The translations under genes and the position numbers were made by a program. DNA of 64,000 bases from Nocardioides sp. cx-173 (GTDB lineage: Bacteria > Actinomycetota > Actinomycetes > Propionibacteriales > Nocardioidaceae): contig NZ_CP088262.1 of the NCBI RefSeq assembly GCF_021117365.1, positions 2,792,501 to 2,856,500 on the forward strand. The letters are read 5' to 3'. Below are positions 52,544 to 63,058 of this stretch, one piece after another. Position 1 is the stretch's first letter, and each line of letters starts with the position of its first letter. The notes beneath the pieces are model-generated. The model was not told the origin of the DNA, did no database searches, and saw only the letters and a program-made list of their open reading frames with translations.

Positions 52544-52759
52544 CTAGGACGGGGTGAGCTTCTCGGGCAGCAGCTTGTGGGTCCCGTCGCACCACGGCTT
52601 GCGCGCGGACTTATCGCACCGGCACAGCGCGGTCACCCGGCGCGTGGTCTCGTGCAGCTCGCCCGTGGAGTCCTGGATGACGTGCTTGCCCCGCAGCAGC
52701 ATCGGGCCGCCGGGGCAGAGCACGACGTCGGCGTGCTCGTAGCTCGGCACGTCGCTCAC
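52544..52759 (-). CDS. CDGSH iron-sulfur domain protein
   Basis: A 71-residue protein with the 2Fe-2S CDGSH motif CRCDKSARKPWCDGTH (3 Cys and 1 His ligands). Start GTG 52759 overlaps the stop of the upstream diiron-type enzyme (GTGA), so the two are made together and the CDGSH protein may be its electron donor. Confidence 0.88.
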   Translation of the reverse strand: MSDVPSYEHADVVLCPGGPMLLRGKHVIQDSTGELHETTRRVTALCRCDKSARKPWCDGTHKLLPEKLTPS

Positions 52760-53718
52760 GTCACGACCCCCCACCGGGTGAGCAGGAGCTCGGCGAGCCG
52801 GTCCTCCAGGTCCAGGCAGGCGAACGCGCCGAAGTAGACGTCGTCGCGCAGCTCCGGCTCGACGGCCAGGAGCTCGCCGCAGATGGCGCGCACCGCGAGC
52901 TGCTCGTGCACCGCGTCGGCCTCGACGTGCTCGTCGTAGTAGTCGATCATCTCGCGGGTCAAGCCCAGCCGGTCGAGCCCCTGGGCCATCTGGCGCGAGG
53001 GCAGCGAGCTGGTCGCCTCGAAGGCCGCGAGGTGCCCCAGCGCGGCGCCGCGCAGGCGGCGGTGCAGGCCGAGCAGCGACATCGCGTTGTTCTGCTCGAG
53101 GACCTCCACCGGCACGTCGTCGACGTAGGCGCCGTACTCGGAGCGCAGGCCGATGGCCTCCATCCCGCGCACGAACAGGTGCGAGTGCAGGCGGTTGGGG
53201 TCGCCGGAGCCGTACTCGTCGTACTGCAGCTCCATCAGCGCCGCCTTGGGTGCGGTCGGCAGCCGGGGCACGACGAAGGCCGTGGGGTCGGCCTCCTTGA
53301 GGTGGTAGACCGAGCGCAGGCGGAAGAGGTCCAGGACCTGCTGCTCGTCGGCCTCGGTCTGCACGAAGCGTGCGAGCGAGCGGCCGTCGTGCCCGCCGAT
53401 GAAGGCGAAGAAGTCGTCGGCGAAGTCGTCGCGAGGCTCGTGCGGGCTCGTGTAGGACTCCCAGCGCGACCGCAGCCGGGCCTCGAGGTCCACCTCGAGC
53501 CCACGCCGTACGGCGAGCAGGTCGGGGTCCCACTCCGCGGTCTCGTCGACGTCGTCGAAGCCGCGGTAGGCGAGCTCGTACAGGGCCCACAGCGTGATGG
53601 CGGCGTCCTCGGGCCCGTCGGCCTCCGGGTGCGTCCGGGCCACGGGCTCGGCGGGGATGGCGCGCATCGACTCGAACACCGCCGCGCTCAGCGGACCGCG
53701 CGGCTTGGGAAGCATCAT
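52756..53718 (-). CDS. heme-oxygenase-fold iron-containing redox enzyme
   Basis: A 320-residue helical protein of the 'iron-containing redox enzyme' (HDO-type) family. Likely iron ligands are the Glu in ALMELQYDEYGSGD, the His in RLHSHLF, the Glu in AAFEATSSLPSRQM and the His/Asp/Glu set in MIDYYDEHVEADAVHEQLAV. Related enzymes do O2-dependent chemistry with a diiron centre. It is coupled to a CDGSH protein and has a SigF-type promoter almost at its start codon. Substrate unknown. Confidence 0.8.
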   Translation of the reverse strand: MMLPKPRGPLSAAVFESMRAIPAEPVARTHPEADGPEDAAITLWALYELAYRGFDDVDETAEWDPDLLAVRRGLEVDLEARLRSRWESYTSPHEPRDDFADDFFAFIGGHDGRSLARFVQTEADEQQVLDLFRLRSVYHLKEADPTAFVVPRLPTAPKAALMELQYDEYGSGDPNRLHSHLFVRGMEAIGLRSEYGAYVDDVPVEVLEQNNAMSLLGLHRRLRGAALGHLAAFEATSSLPSRQMAQGLDRLGLTREMIDYYDEHVEADAVHEQLAVRAICGELLAVEPELRDDVYFGAFACLDLEDRLAELLLTRWGVVT

Positions 53719-53727
53719 GCCCGCTCA

Positions 53728-53754
53728 GTACCCGCCCGGGAGGGGCCCGAAAAC
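53728..53754 (-). promoter_or_regulatory. SigF/SigB-type promoter
   Basis: Minus strand: GTTT (53754-53751), a 17-bp spacer and GGGTAC (53733-53728). This matches the GTTT-N(14-17)-GGGTAT consensus. The start codon at 53718 is about 10 bp beyond the -10, so the mRNA would be nearly leaderless. The sigF-like gene next door (53891) is the obvious sigma. Confidence 0.65.
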
Positions 53755-53775
53755 CCACGAACACATGGCGTCCGC

Positions 53776-53815
53776 CACCCCTCGGGGTGATTTCACCCAA
53801 GCACCCCTTGGGGTG
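53776..53815. promoter_or_regulatory. two CACCCC/GGGGTG palindromes upstream of the sigma gene
   Basis: CACCCCTCGGGGTG (53776-53789) and CACCCCTTGGGGTG (53802-53815), centres 26 bp apart, between the divergent diiron-enzyme and sigma genes. The same type of pair precedes the second sigma gene at 63059, which suggests a common regulator. Confidence 0.6.
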
Positions 53816-53890
53816 GACGAGGGCTCGGCGCAGCCGACCTAGCGTCGCAAGGGATGAGGAACGAGCCTCATCTCGGGAAGGAGGCGCCTG

Positions 53891-54736
53891 ATGCCAGCTG
53901 CACCCACCACCCGGCGCGGACCCCGGCGCCTCGACGGCGACCGTGGGCTCACCAGGGCCGAGCGCAGCGAGCGCACCGCGGCGCTGCTGGCGGCCGCCGC
54001 CGAGTCCACCGACCCCGTCGAGACCCGTGCTCTGCTCGACGAGGTGATCGTGATCAACCGCGGGGTCGCTGAGTCCGTGGCCTCGCGCTACTACGACCGC
54101 GGTGTCGACCGGGAGGACCTGCGGCAGGTCGCCTATGAGGGGCTGACCAAGGCCGTACGCCGCTTCGACCCCCACACCCGCAACGACCTGCTCACCTTCG
54201 CGGTCCCCACCATCCGCGGCGAGCTGCTGCGCTACTTCCGCGACCGGGGCTGGACCGTCCGACCGCCACGGCGCGTCCAGGAGCTCCAGTGGCGCGTCAA
54301 CCAGGCCATCGAGTCGCTCGAGGGCGAGCTCGGCCGCACGCCGACGTCCCGCGAGATCGTGGAGCGGCTCGACATCACCGAGGAGGAGTACCGCGAGGCG
54401 CTCGAGGCCTTCGGCTCCTTCCAGCCCGCCTCGCTGGACCAGCCCGTCACCGCCGACTCCGCGACCAGCATCGGCGACCTGCTGCCGGCCACCGACCGCG
54501 AGATCAGCGCGAGCGAGGCCCGCCTCACCCTGGCGCCCGTCGTACGCCGACTGTCCGAGCGCGACCGGCGCGTCCTGCACCTGCGCTTCTTCGACGACCT
54601 CACCCAGGAGGAGATCGGCCGGGACCTCGGCGTGACCCAGATGCAGGTCTCCCGCCTGCTCAGCCGGATCCTCGGCACCCTGCGTCACGAGATCGGAGAC
54701 GAGCTCTCCCCGCCCGCACGCCGCGCGAGCGCCTGA
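53891..54736 (+). CDS. SigB/SigF-type alternative sigma factor
   Basis: A 281-residue sigma-70 factor of the SigB/F/G group: region 2 (GVDREDLRQVAYEGLTKAVRRFDP), the RYFRDRGWTVRPPRRVQEL segment typical of the group, region 3 and region 4 (LTQEEIGRDLGVTQMQVSRLLSRIL). A strong GGGAAGGAGG precedes the ATG. No anti-sigma gene is adjacent. It leads a run of redox genes. Confidence 0.92.
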   Translation: MPAAPTTRRGPRRLDGDRGLTRAERSERTAALLAAAAESTDPVETRALLDEVIVINRGVAESVASRYYDRGVDREDLRQVAYEGLTKAVRRFDPHTRNDLLTFAVPTIRGELLRYFRDRGWTVRPPRRVQELQWRVNQAIESLEGELGRTPTSREIVERLDITEEEYREALEAFGSFQPASLDQPVTADSATSIGDLLPATDREISASEARLTLAPVVRRLSERDRRVLHLRFFDDLTQEEIGRDLGVTQMQVSRLLSRILGTLRHEIGDELSPPARRASA

Positions 54737-54787
54737 GCCGGCCGGGGTGGCCTGCATGACGGCCACCGACCTGGGCACCGGAGCGCC

Positions 54788-55396
54788 ATGACCGACCTGC
54801 GCGCGCTCGTGCTGTCCTGCACGCTCAAGCCGTCGCCCACCGAGTCCAGCGCCACGCTGCTCGGCACCCAGGTCCTCGACGCGCTCGACTCGTTCGGGGT
54901 CACCGGCGAGGTGGTCCGGGTCGTCGACCACCGGGTCCGGTTCGGGGTCACGACCGACGAGGGCGAGGGCGACGAGTGGCCGGCCCTGCGGCAGAAGATG
55001 CTCGACGCCGACATCCTCGTGATGGCCACGCCGATCTGGCTGGGCCAGCCGTCGTCGGTCTGCAAGATGGTCCTCGAGCGGCTCGACGCCGAGCTGGGCG
55101 AGACCGACGAGCTCGGCCGGATGCTGACCTTCGGCAAGGTCGCCTTGGTCGCCGTGGTCGGCAACGAGGACGGCGCCCATCACGTGGTCGCCGAGCTGCT
55201 GCAGGCGCTCAACGACACCGGGTTCAGCATCCCGGCCAACGGCAGCACCTACTGGGTCGGCGAGGCCATGCAGGCCACGGACTACCAGGACCTGGACCCC
55301 AGCCCGGAGAAGACCCGCACGACGACCAAGACCGCCGCCGCCAACGCCACCCACCTGGCTCGGCTGCTGAAGAGCGAGGAGTACCCCGCGACATGA
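54788..55396 (+). CDS. NADPH-dependent FMN reductase / flavodoxin-like protein
   Basis: A 202-residue flavodoxin-fold protein: ALVLSCTLKPSPTESSATLL for the FMN phosphate, ILVMATPIWLGQPSSVCKMVLERL, and ALVAVVGNEDGAHHVV. It probably reduces flavin or quinones. The stop overlaps the F420-dependent gene (ATGA). Confidence 0.82.
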   Translation: MTDLRALVLSCTLKPSPTESSATLLGTQVLDALDSFGVTGEVVRVVDHRVRFGVTTDEGEGDEWPALRQKMLDADILVMATPIWLGQPSSVCKMVLERLDAELGETDELGRMLTFGKVALVAVVGNEDGAHHVVAELLQALNDTGFSIPANGSTYWVGEAMQATDYQDLDPSPEKTRTTTKTAAANATHLARLLKSEEYPAT

Positions 55397-56349
55397 AGAT
55401 CGGCTACTTCCTCTCCTGCGAGGAGTACACCCCCGCCGAGCTGGTCGAGCAGGCGGTCGCCGCCGAACGCGCCGGCTTTGAGGCCCTGTGGATCAGCGAC
55501 CACTTCCACCCCTGGAACGACGAGCAGGGCCAGAGTCCGTTCGTCTGGAGCGTCATCGGCGCCCTGTCGCAGGCGTGCTCGCTGCCCGTCACGACCGCGG
55601 TCACCTGCCCTACCGTGCGCCTCCACCCCGCGGTGATCGCCCAGGCCGCGGCCACCGCGTCGGTGATGCTCGACGGGCGGTTCGTGCTCGGCGTCGGCAC
55701 CGGCGAGGCCCTCAACGAGCACGTGCTCGGCGACGCCTGGCCGTCGTACGACGTGCGCATGGAGATGCTCGAGGAGGCGGTGGGGCTCATCCGGCGCCTG
55801 TGGGAGGGGGACTTCGTGACCACGCGCGGCACCCACTACGAGGTCAGCAACGCGCGGATCTACACGCGCCCCGCCAGCCCTCCGCCCATCTACGTCAGCG
55901 GCTTCGGCCCCAAGGCGGTCGACGACCTGTCCCGGTTCGCCGACGGCTTCATGTCCACCACGCCCGACGCGGAGATGGTGCGCCGCTTCAAGGACGCGAC
56001 CGGCGGCAAGCCGGCGCAGGCCGGCTGCAAGGTCGCCTGGGCCGAGACCGAGGACGAGGGCATCGACCACGCCCACCGCCTGTGGGCCAACTCCGGACTG
56101 CCCGGCGAGCTCTCCCAGGTGCTGCCCTCGGTGCGCCACTTCGAGCAGGCGTCCACTCTGGTCACCCGAGAGGCGACGGCCGAGAGCGTGGTCGCCGGTC
56201 CCGACCTGGAGCCGCACCTCGCCCAGCTGCGCGAGTATCGCGACGCCGGCTTCGACGAGGTCTACGTCGCCAACATGGGACCCCACTTCCGCGACATGAT
56301 CGAGGCCTACGGCCGCGACGTCCTTCCCACCCTGAGGAGCGATGGATGA
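55393..56349 (+). CDS. F420-dependent oxidoreductase, LLM class
   Basis: A 318-residue luciferase-like TIM barrel in the TIGR03557 group. Landmarks are GFEALWISDHFHPWNDEQGQ, TCPTVRLHPAVIAQAAATAS, GVGTGEALNEHVLG and YVSGFGPKAVDDLSRFADGF. It resembles F420-dependent glucose-6-phosphate dehydrogenase relatives. It is coupled on both sides by 4-bp overlaps, so it works with the flavin reductase and SRPBCC genes. Confidence 0.87.
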   Translation: MKIGYFLSCEEYTPAELVEQAVAAERAGFEALWISDHFHPWNDEQGQSPFVWSVIGALSQACSLPVTTAVTCPTVRLHPAVIAQAAATASVMLDGRFVLGVGTGEALNEHVLGDAWPSYDVRMEMLEEAVGLIRRLWEGDFVTTRGTHYEVSNARIYTRPASPPPIYVSGFGPKAVDDLSRFADGFMSTTPDAEMVRRFKDATGGKPAQAGCKVAWAETEDEGIDHAHRLWANSGLPGELSQVLPSVRHFEQASTLVTREATAESVVAGPDLEPHLAQLREYRDAGFDEVYVANMGPHFRDMIEAYGRDVLPTLRSDG

Positions 56350-56786
56350 GCACCAACGAGCGCACGGTCCACGCCACGCCGGAGCAGGTCTGGGAGGTCC
56401 TCAGCGACGGCTGGCTGTACCCGCTGTGGGTCGTGGGGGCCTCGCGCATGCGCGACGTCGACGACACCTGGCCCGAGGTGGGGGCGCGACTGCACCACTC
56501 GGTCGGCGCGTGGCCCGCGCTCATCGACGACGACACCGAGGTCGAGGAGTGCCGGCCGCTGCGGATGCTGCGTCTGCGCGCCCGCGCCTGGCCCACCGGC
56601 GAGGCCGACGTGACGCTGCACCTCGAGCCCGTCGGCGCCGAGACCCGCATCGTGATGGAGGAGAACGCCGTCAGCGGGCCCGCCATGCTCATCCCCAAGC
56701 CCCTGCAGGACCCGCTGCTGGCCTGGCGCAACGTCGAGTCGCTGCGCCGCCTCGCCTACCTGTGCGAGCGCCGGGCCGCCCGATGA
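56346..56786 (+). CDS. SRPBCC (START/Bet v1-like) family protein
   Basis: A 146-residue lipid/polyketide-binding-fold protein: RTVHATPEQVWEVLSDGWLYPLWVVGA, then LRLRARAWPTGEADVTLHLEPVG, and a C-terminal helix NVESLRRLAYLCER. It may bind a hydrophobic substrate of the neighbouring oxidoreductases. Confidence 0.8.
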   Translation: MSTNERTVHATPEQVWEVLSDGWLYPLWVVGASRMRDVDDTWPEVGARLHHSVGAWPALIDDDTEVEECRPLRMLRLRARAWPTGEADVTLHLEPVGAETRIVMEENAVSGPAMLIPKPLQDPLLAWRNVESLRRLAYLCERRAAR

Positions 56787-56793
56787 GGCGACC

Positions 56794-58377
56794 GTGAGCC
56801 GGCACGACGCGGTCGTCGTCGGCGCCGGGCCCAACGGGCTGGTCGCCGCCAACCGGCTGATCGACGCCGGCTGGTCGGTGCTGGTCCTCGAGGCACAGCC
56901 GACCGTCGGCGGCGCCGTCCGCAGCGACCGCGAGCTCGACTCCGACTTCGTGCACGACACCTTCAGCGCCTTCTACCCGCTGGCGGCCGCATCGAGCGGC
57001 ATCAAATCGTTCCGGCTGGAGGAGCACGGCCTGCGATGGCGGCACGCTCCGGCCGTCCTCGGCCACCCGACCCCCGACGGGCAGTGGGCGGTGCTGCACC
57101 GCGATCGCCAGGTGACGGCTGCGCTCATGGACGAGCAGCACGCAGGGGACGGCCGGCTGTGGCTGGACCTCTGCGAGAGCTGGGACCGCATCGGCGGCCC
57201 GCTCATCGACGGACTGCTCACGCCGTTCCCCCCGGTGCGGGCCGGGGTCTCGATGCTGACCCGGCTGCGGGCGGCCGGTGGTCTGGAGCTGGTCCGGACC
57301 CTGCTCACCCCCGCGGCCGACCTGCGCCACCGCTTCGGTGGCGCCGCTCCCGGGCTGCTGCTCGCGGGCAACGCCGGCCACGCGGACCTGCCCCTGGACG
57401 GCTCAGGCTCCGGGGTCTTCGGGATCCTGATGACGATGCTCGGCCAGACCGTGGGCTTCCCGGTGCCCGAGGGTGGCGCCGGGCGGCTCACCGAGGCACT
57501 CGCGCGTCGGCTCGAGTCCAAGGGCGGCGAGATCCGGTGCGATGCGGAGGTGGAGCGGGTCGTCGTCGAGCACGGTCGCGCGGTCGCGGCGCTCACCACC
57601 GACGGGCGCCGTCACGACGCCGGGCGCGCGGTGGTCGCCGACGTGATCGCGTCGCGCCTGTTCGGCGGCCTGGTGCCCGAGGTCGACCTCCCCGAGCGGG
57701 TGAGCCGCGGGATGCGCAACTTCCAGCTGGACCCGGGCACGGTCAAGGTCGACTGGGCGCTCGACGGGCCGGTCCCGTGGGCTAGCGCCCCGCCGTACGC
57801 GCCCGGCACCTTCCACGTGGGCGACTCGGTCCCGCAGATGAACGAGGCCACCGGCCAGGTCGCGGCGGGCGTGCTGCCGGCGGCACCCTTCCTGCTGGCG
57901 GGCCAGATGACCACCGCGGACCCCACCCGCTCCCCCGTCGGCACCGAGTCGATGTGGGCCTACACGCACGTGCCCCAGCCGGGCCGCATGGTGCGCGACG
58001 CCGGCGAGGAGGTGCGTGGCGCGTGGGACGCCTCGGACCTGGAGCGCTTCGCGGACCGGATCCAGGCCCGCATCGAGCGGCTCGCCCCCGGCTTCGGGGT
58101 GCGGATCCGCGCCCGACGGGTGTTGGGGCCGCACGAGCTGGAGCGCCGCAACGCCAACCTGGTGGGCGGCGCCATCAACGGCGGCACCTCGCAGCTGCAC
58201 CAGGAGCTCTTCCTACGTCCCGTGCCCGGCCTGCGTGGACGACCCGAGACCGGCATCGCCGGGCTCTACCTCGGCTCGGCCTCCGCCCACCCCGGCGGCG
58301 GCGTGCACGGCGCCCCCGGCATGAACGCCGCCCGCGCCGCCCTCCTTCACCACCGCCTGCGCCGCCTGCGCCGCTGA
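56794..58377 (+). CDS. FAD-dependent oxidoreductase, phytoene-desaturase-like
   Basis: A 527-residue flavoprotein. Dinucleotide motif VVVGAGPNGLVAANRLIDAG, followed by VLVLEAQPTVGGAVRS and the conserved late segment GLYLGSASAHPGGGVHGAPG. This matches the NAD(P)/FAD amine-oxidase/phytoene desaturase superfamily; no carotenoid genes are nearby, so the substrate is open. Start GTG 56794, 7 bp after the previous stop. Confidence 0.85.
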   Translation: MSRHDAVVVGAGPNGLVAANRLIDAGWSVLVLEAQPTVGGAVRSDRELDSDFVHDTFSAFYPLAAASSGIKSFRLEEHGLRWRHAPAVLGHPTPDGQWAVLHRDRQVTAALMDEQHAGDGRLWLDLCESWDRIGGPLIDGLLTPFPPVRAGVSMLTRLRAAGGLELVRTLLTPAADLRHRFGGAAPGLLLAGNAGHADLPLDGSGSGVFGILMTMLGQTVGFPVPEGGAGRLTEALARRLESKGGEIRCDAEVERVVVEHGRAVAALTTDGRRHDAGRAVVADVIASRLFGGLVPEVDLPERVSRGMRNFQLDPGTVKVDWALDGPVPWASAPPYAPGTFHVGDSVPQMNEATGQVAAGVLPAAPFLLAGQMTTADPTRSPVGTESMWAYTHVPQPGRMVRDAGEEVRGAWDASDLERFADRIQARIERLAPGFGVRIRARRVLGPHELERRNANLVGGAINGGTSQLHQELFLRPVPGLRGRPETGIAGLYLGSASAHPGGGVHGAPGMNAARAALLHHRLRRLRR

Positions 58378-58383
58378 CCCCCG

Positions 58384-58422
58384 CGGTGGTTGAGGTGTGA
58401 GCGAAGCGAGCCTCGAAACCCC
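58384..58422 (+). repeat. REP-like interspersed palindromic repeat, copy 3
   Basis: CGGTGGTTGAGGTGTGAGCG... ending GAGCCTCGAAACCCCC, the same family as 27344-27390 and 27417-27454. It lies directly after a stop codon and before the next gene. Confidence 0.65.
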
Positions 58423-58470
58423 CGCAGCGGCGGCGCTGCATCATTTGGGCTGGCCCGGGGACCGGAGCCC

Positions 58471-59955
58471 ATGGCACTCGTCTCCCTGTGGCAGGACCGG
58501 CACCCCGCGCACGACCTCGAGCAGCAGCCCGTGGAGGGGCACGCGGACGTGGTGGTGGTCGGCGGGGGCATCACCGGTCTCACGACGGCCCTGCTGCTGG
58601 GGCGTGCCGGACGGTCGGTGACGCTCCTCGAGGCGGAGTACGTCGGGCACGGCACCACCGGCCGCTCGACCGCCAAGGTCAGCCTCCTCCAGGGGACCCA
58701 GCTCTCGCAGATCGCCCAGCGGCACGCCGCCGACGTCGTGCGCGACTACGTCGTCGCCAACACCGAGGCGCAGGCGTGGGTGGCCCGCTTCTGCGACGAC
58801 CACCAGGTCGACGTACAGCGCCGCCCGGCCTACACCTACGCCCACGGCAGCCGCGGCCGGACCGCCGCAATGCGTGAGCTCACCCTGGCCCGGCGAGCAG
58901 GCCTCGACGCCACCTGGCAGGACGAGCTCGACCTCCCCTTCCCCACCGCCGGGGCAGTGCGCCTGGACGACCAGCTGCAGCTGGACCCGATGGAGCTGCT
59001 GCACGCCCTGGCCGAGCAGGCGACGGCACACGGGGTCCGGATCGTGGAGGGTGCGCGGGTGCTCAAGGTCCGCTCGGAGGACCGGGTCCGGGTCGAGACC
59101 GAGTCCGGCACGATGGTCGCCGACCGCCTCGTCGTGGCGACCAACATGCCGATCCTGGACCGCGGCGGGTTCTTCGCGCGCGCCCACCCGGCGCGCTCCT
59201 ACGGCATCGCGTTCGCCACCGACCAGCCGCGCGTCGACGGCATGTACCTCTCCGCGGACGCGCCGTCGCGCTCGCTGCGCGACGTCCCCACCGCGGAGGG
59301 CTCGCTGCTGCTCGTCGGCGGCGCGGGGCACACCACCGGCCGGGGTGCCCCCGAGTCCACCCGCTTGGACTCGCTGCGCCGGTGGACCGCCGAGCACTAT
59401 CCCGGCGCCCGGGAGACCCACGCCTGGTCGGCGCAGGACTACGTGCCGGCGCACGCGCTGCCCTACGTCGGCCCGCTGGTCCCCCGTCAGGAGCGCATCC
59501 TGGTCGCCGGCGGCTACTCCAAGTGGGGCATGACCAACGGCGTCGCGGCCGCGCTGGCCCTCGCCGCCGAGATCCTCGGCGGGCACATGGAGTGGGCGCG
59601 GGTGATGCGCACGTGGAGCCGCCACGAGGTCTCCGGGGCGCCGGAGCACCTGCGGATCAACGGCGAGGTCGGCTTCGAGATGGCCCGGGGCTGGCTGCGC
59701 CCGCTGCGCCCGGCGAGCGAGACCCCCGAGGAGGGCACGGGCCGGGTCCGCTACGACCACCTAGGCGTCCCCACCGCCGAGGCGACCGTGGACGGTCGCC
59801 CGGCCCGGCTGTCGGCGGTCTGCACCCACCTGGGCGGCATCGTGCGCTTCAACGACGCCGAGCGCAGCTGGGACTGCCCCCTGCACGGCTCCCGCTTCGG
59901 CCCGGACGGCGAGGTCGTCGAGGGACCCGCGGTCTGCGGGCTCCGTCGGGCCTAG
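58471..59955 (+). CDS. FAD-dependent oxidoreductase with C-terminal Rieske domain
   Basis: A 494-residue fusion. The DAO-type FAD domain opens VVVVGGGITGLTTALLLGRAG, then GRSTAKVSLLQG and the substrate region, and ends AGGYSKWGMTNGVAAA. The last 100 residues hold a Rieske 2Fe-2S centre with CTHLGGIVRFN and WDCPLHGSRF (two Cys and two His). This pairing is known in glycine/D-amino-acid-oxidase-like proteins. It may pass electrons from the flavin to a partner. Start ATG 58471. Confidence 0.87.
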   Translation: MALVSLWQDRHPAHDLEQQPVEGHADVVVVGGGITGLTTALLLGRAGRSVTLLEAEYVGHGTTGRSTAKVSLLQGTQLSQIAQRHAADVVRDYVVANTEAQAWVARFCDDHQVDVQRRPAYTYAHGSRGRTAAMRELTLARRAGLDATWQDELDLPFPTAGAVRLDDQLQLDPMELLHALAEQATAHGVRIVEGARVLKVRSEDRVRVETESGTMVADRLVVATNMPILDRGGFFARAHPARSYGIAFATDQPRVDGMYLSADAPSRSLRDVPTAEGSLLLVGGAGHTTGRGAPESTRLDSLRRWTAEHYPGARETHAWSAQDYVPAHALPYVGPLVPRQERILVAGGYSKWGMTNGVAAALALAAEILGGHMEWARVMRTWSRHEVSGAPEHLRINGEVGFEMARGWLRPLRPASETPEEGTGRVRYDHLGVPTAEATVDGRPARLSAVCTHLGGIVRFNDAERSWDCPLHGSRFGPDGEVVEGPAVCGLRRA

Positions 59956-59973
59956 CTGCTGCGGACCCCCACC

Positions 59974-60010
59974 CCGCTGACCCGTCAGAAAGTTTCTGAC
60001 GGGTCAGCGG
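59974..60010. terminator. 37-bp near-perfect palindrome, bidirectional terminator
   Basis: CCGCTGACCCGTCAGAAA, one G, then the exact reverse complement, giving 18-bp arms. It lies between the convergent FAD-Rieske gene and leuA, ending right at the leuA stop codon, as expected of a shared terminator. Confidence 0.75.
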
Positions 60011-62163
<2,153 letters not shown>

Positions 62164-62171
<8 letters not shown>

Positions 62172-62259
62172 CGGCGACTGGATGGTGGCGGCGGTCCTCC
62201 TGGTCGGCGTACCGCTCGCCGTGTGGGCAGGCGTCTCGATGCTGCGCCGCCGTCCCTGA
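62164..62259 (+). CDS. very small membrane protein
   Basis: A 31-residue ORF, MSDGDWMVAAVLLVGVPLAV then WAGVSMLRRRP, that is one transmembrane helix with an acidic N-terminus and basic C-terminus. The 8-bp overlap with the preceding small membrane gene suggests translational coupling. Too short for a family call. Confidence 0.4.
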
Positions 62260-62340
62260 GATGGCGACGGAGCAGTTGGCGGGCCGCTGCATGCCTGCTG
62301 GGCCTTGGGGCACCGGCCGGTCATGACGGGGCGGCAGCGT

Positions 62341-62940
62341 ATGGACTTCAGCCAACTCACGATCGAGTACGACGATCGTGTGCTGACCCCGCGACCCTGG
62401 ACGGCGATGCAGTCGCAGTGGGCGGCCGAGCTGATCCCCGACGCCCCCGTGGGTCGGGTACTCGAGCTGTGCGCCGGCGCCGGTCACATCGGGCTCCTGG
62501 CCGTGTGGCTGGCCAACCGCCCGCTCGTCTGTGTGGACCTCAACCCGGCGGCCTGCGAGCTGACCCAGGTCAACGCCTCCATGGCCGGCCTGGCCGACGA
62601 TGTCGAGGTGCACTGCGGCGACCTCGCCGAGGTCGTGCCGTCAGAGCAGTTCGGCGTCGTGATCGCCGACCCGCCCTGGGTGCCCGCGGCCGAGACCCAG
62701 CGCTTCCCCGAGGACCCGCTCCTGGCCATCGATGGTGGCGAGGACGGCCTGAGCGTGGCTCGGCTCTGCCTCGCGGTCGCGGCCGAGCGGGTCGCCGACG
62801 GAGGGCACGTGCTGATCCAGCTCGGCTCCTCGGACCAGGCGCAGCGCCTGTCCGCGGAGGGATGCGCTGACAGCCTGCGGCTGGTCGAGATCCGCGACGG
62901 AGAGCGAGGAGTCGTCGCCAGGTTCGACCGCGTCGCCTAG
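62341..62940 (+). CDS. SAM-dependent methyltransferase (PrmC/HemK-like fold)
   Basis: A 199-residue class I methyltransferase: motif I VLELCAGAGHIGLLA, VCVDLNPAACELTQVN, and IADPPWVPA in the NPPY position. DPPW resembles the catalytic motif of protein- or RNA-modifying enzymes. Start ATG 62341 has GGGGCGG upstream; ATG 62323 is an alternative. Target unknown. Confidence 0.8.
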   Translation: MDFSQLTIEYDDRVLTPRPWTAMQSQWAAELIPDAPVGRVLELCAGAGHIGLLAVWLANRPLVCVDLNPAACELTQVNASMAGLADDVEVHCGDLAEVVPSEQFGVVIADPPWVPAAETQRFPEDPLLAIDGGEDGLSVARLCLAVAAERVADGGHVLIQLGSSDQAQRLSAEGCADSLRLVEIRDGERGVVARFDRVA

Positions 62941-62955
62941 ACCGACCACCGCCCT

Positions 62956-63001
62956 CACCCCTGTGGGTGGGCCCCTCAGGGAGCCCTCACCCTCGGGGGT
63001 G
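62956..63001. promoter_or_regulatory. CACCCC/GGGTG palindromes upstream of the second sigma gene
   Basis: CACCCCTGTGGGTG (62956-62969) and CACCCTCGGGGGTG (62988-63001), centres 32 bp apart and 58 bp before the start codon. They match the pair at 53776-53815 ahead of the other sigma gene. Confidence 0.55.
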
Positions 63002-63058
63002 TGTCGGGCAGCAAGCACACGGGGTCACTCTCGTAAAGACACGACATCGAGGGAGTTC

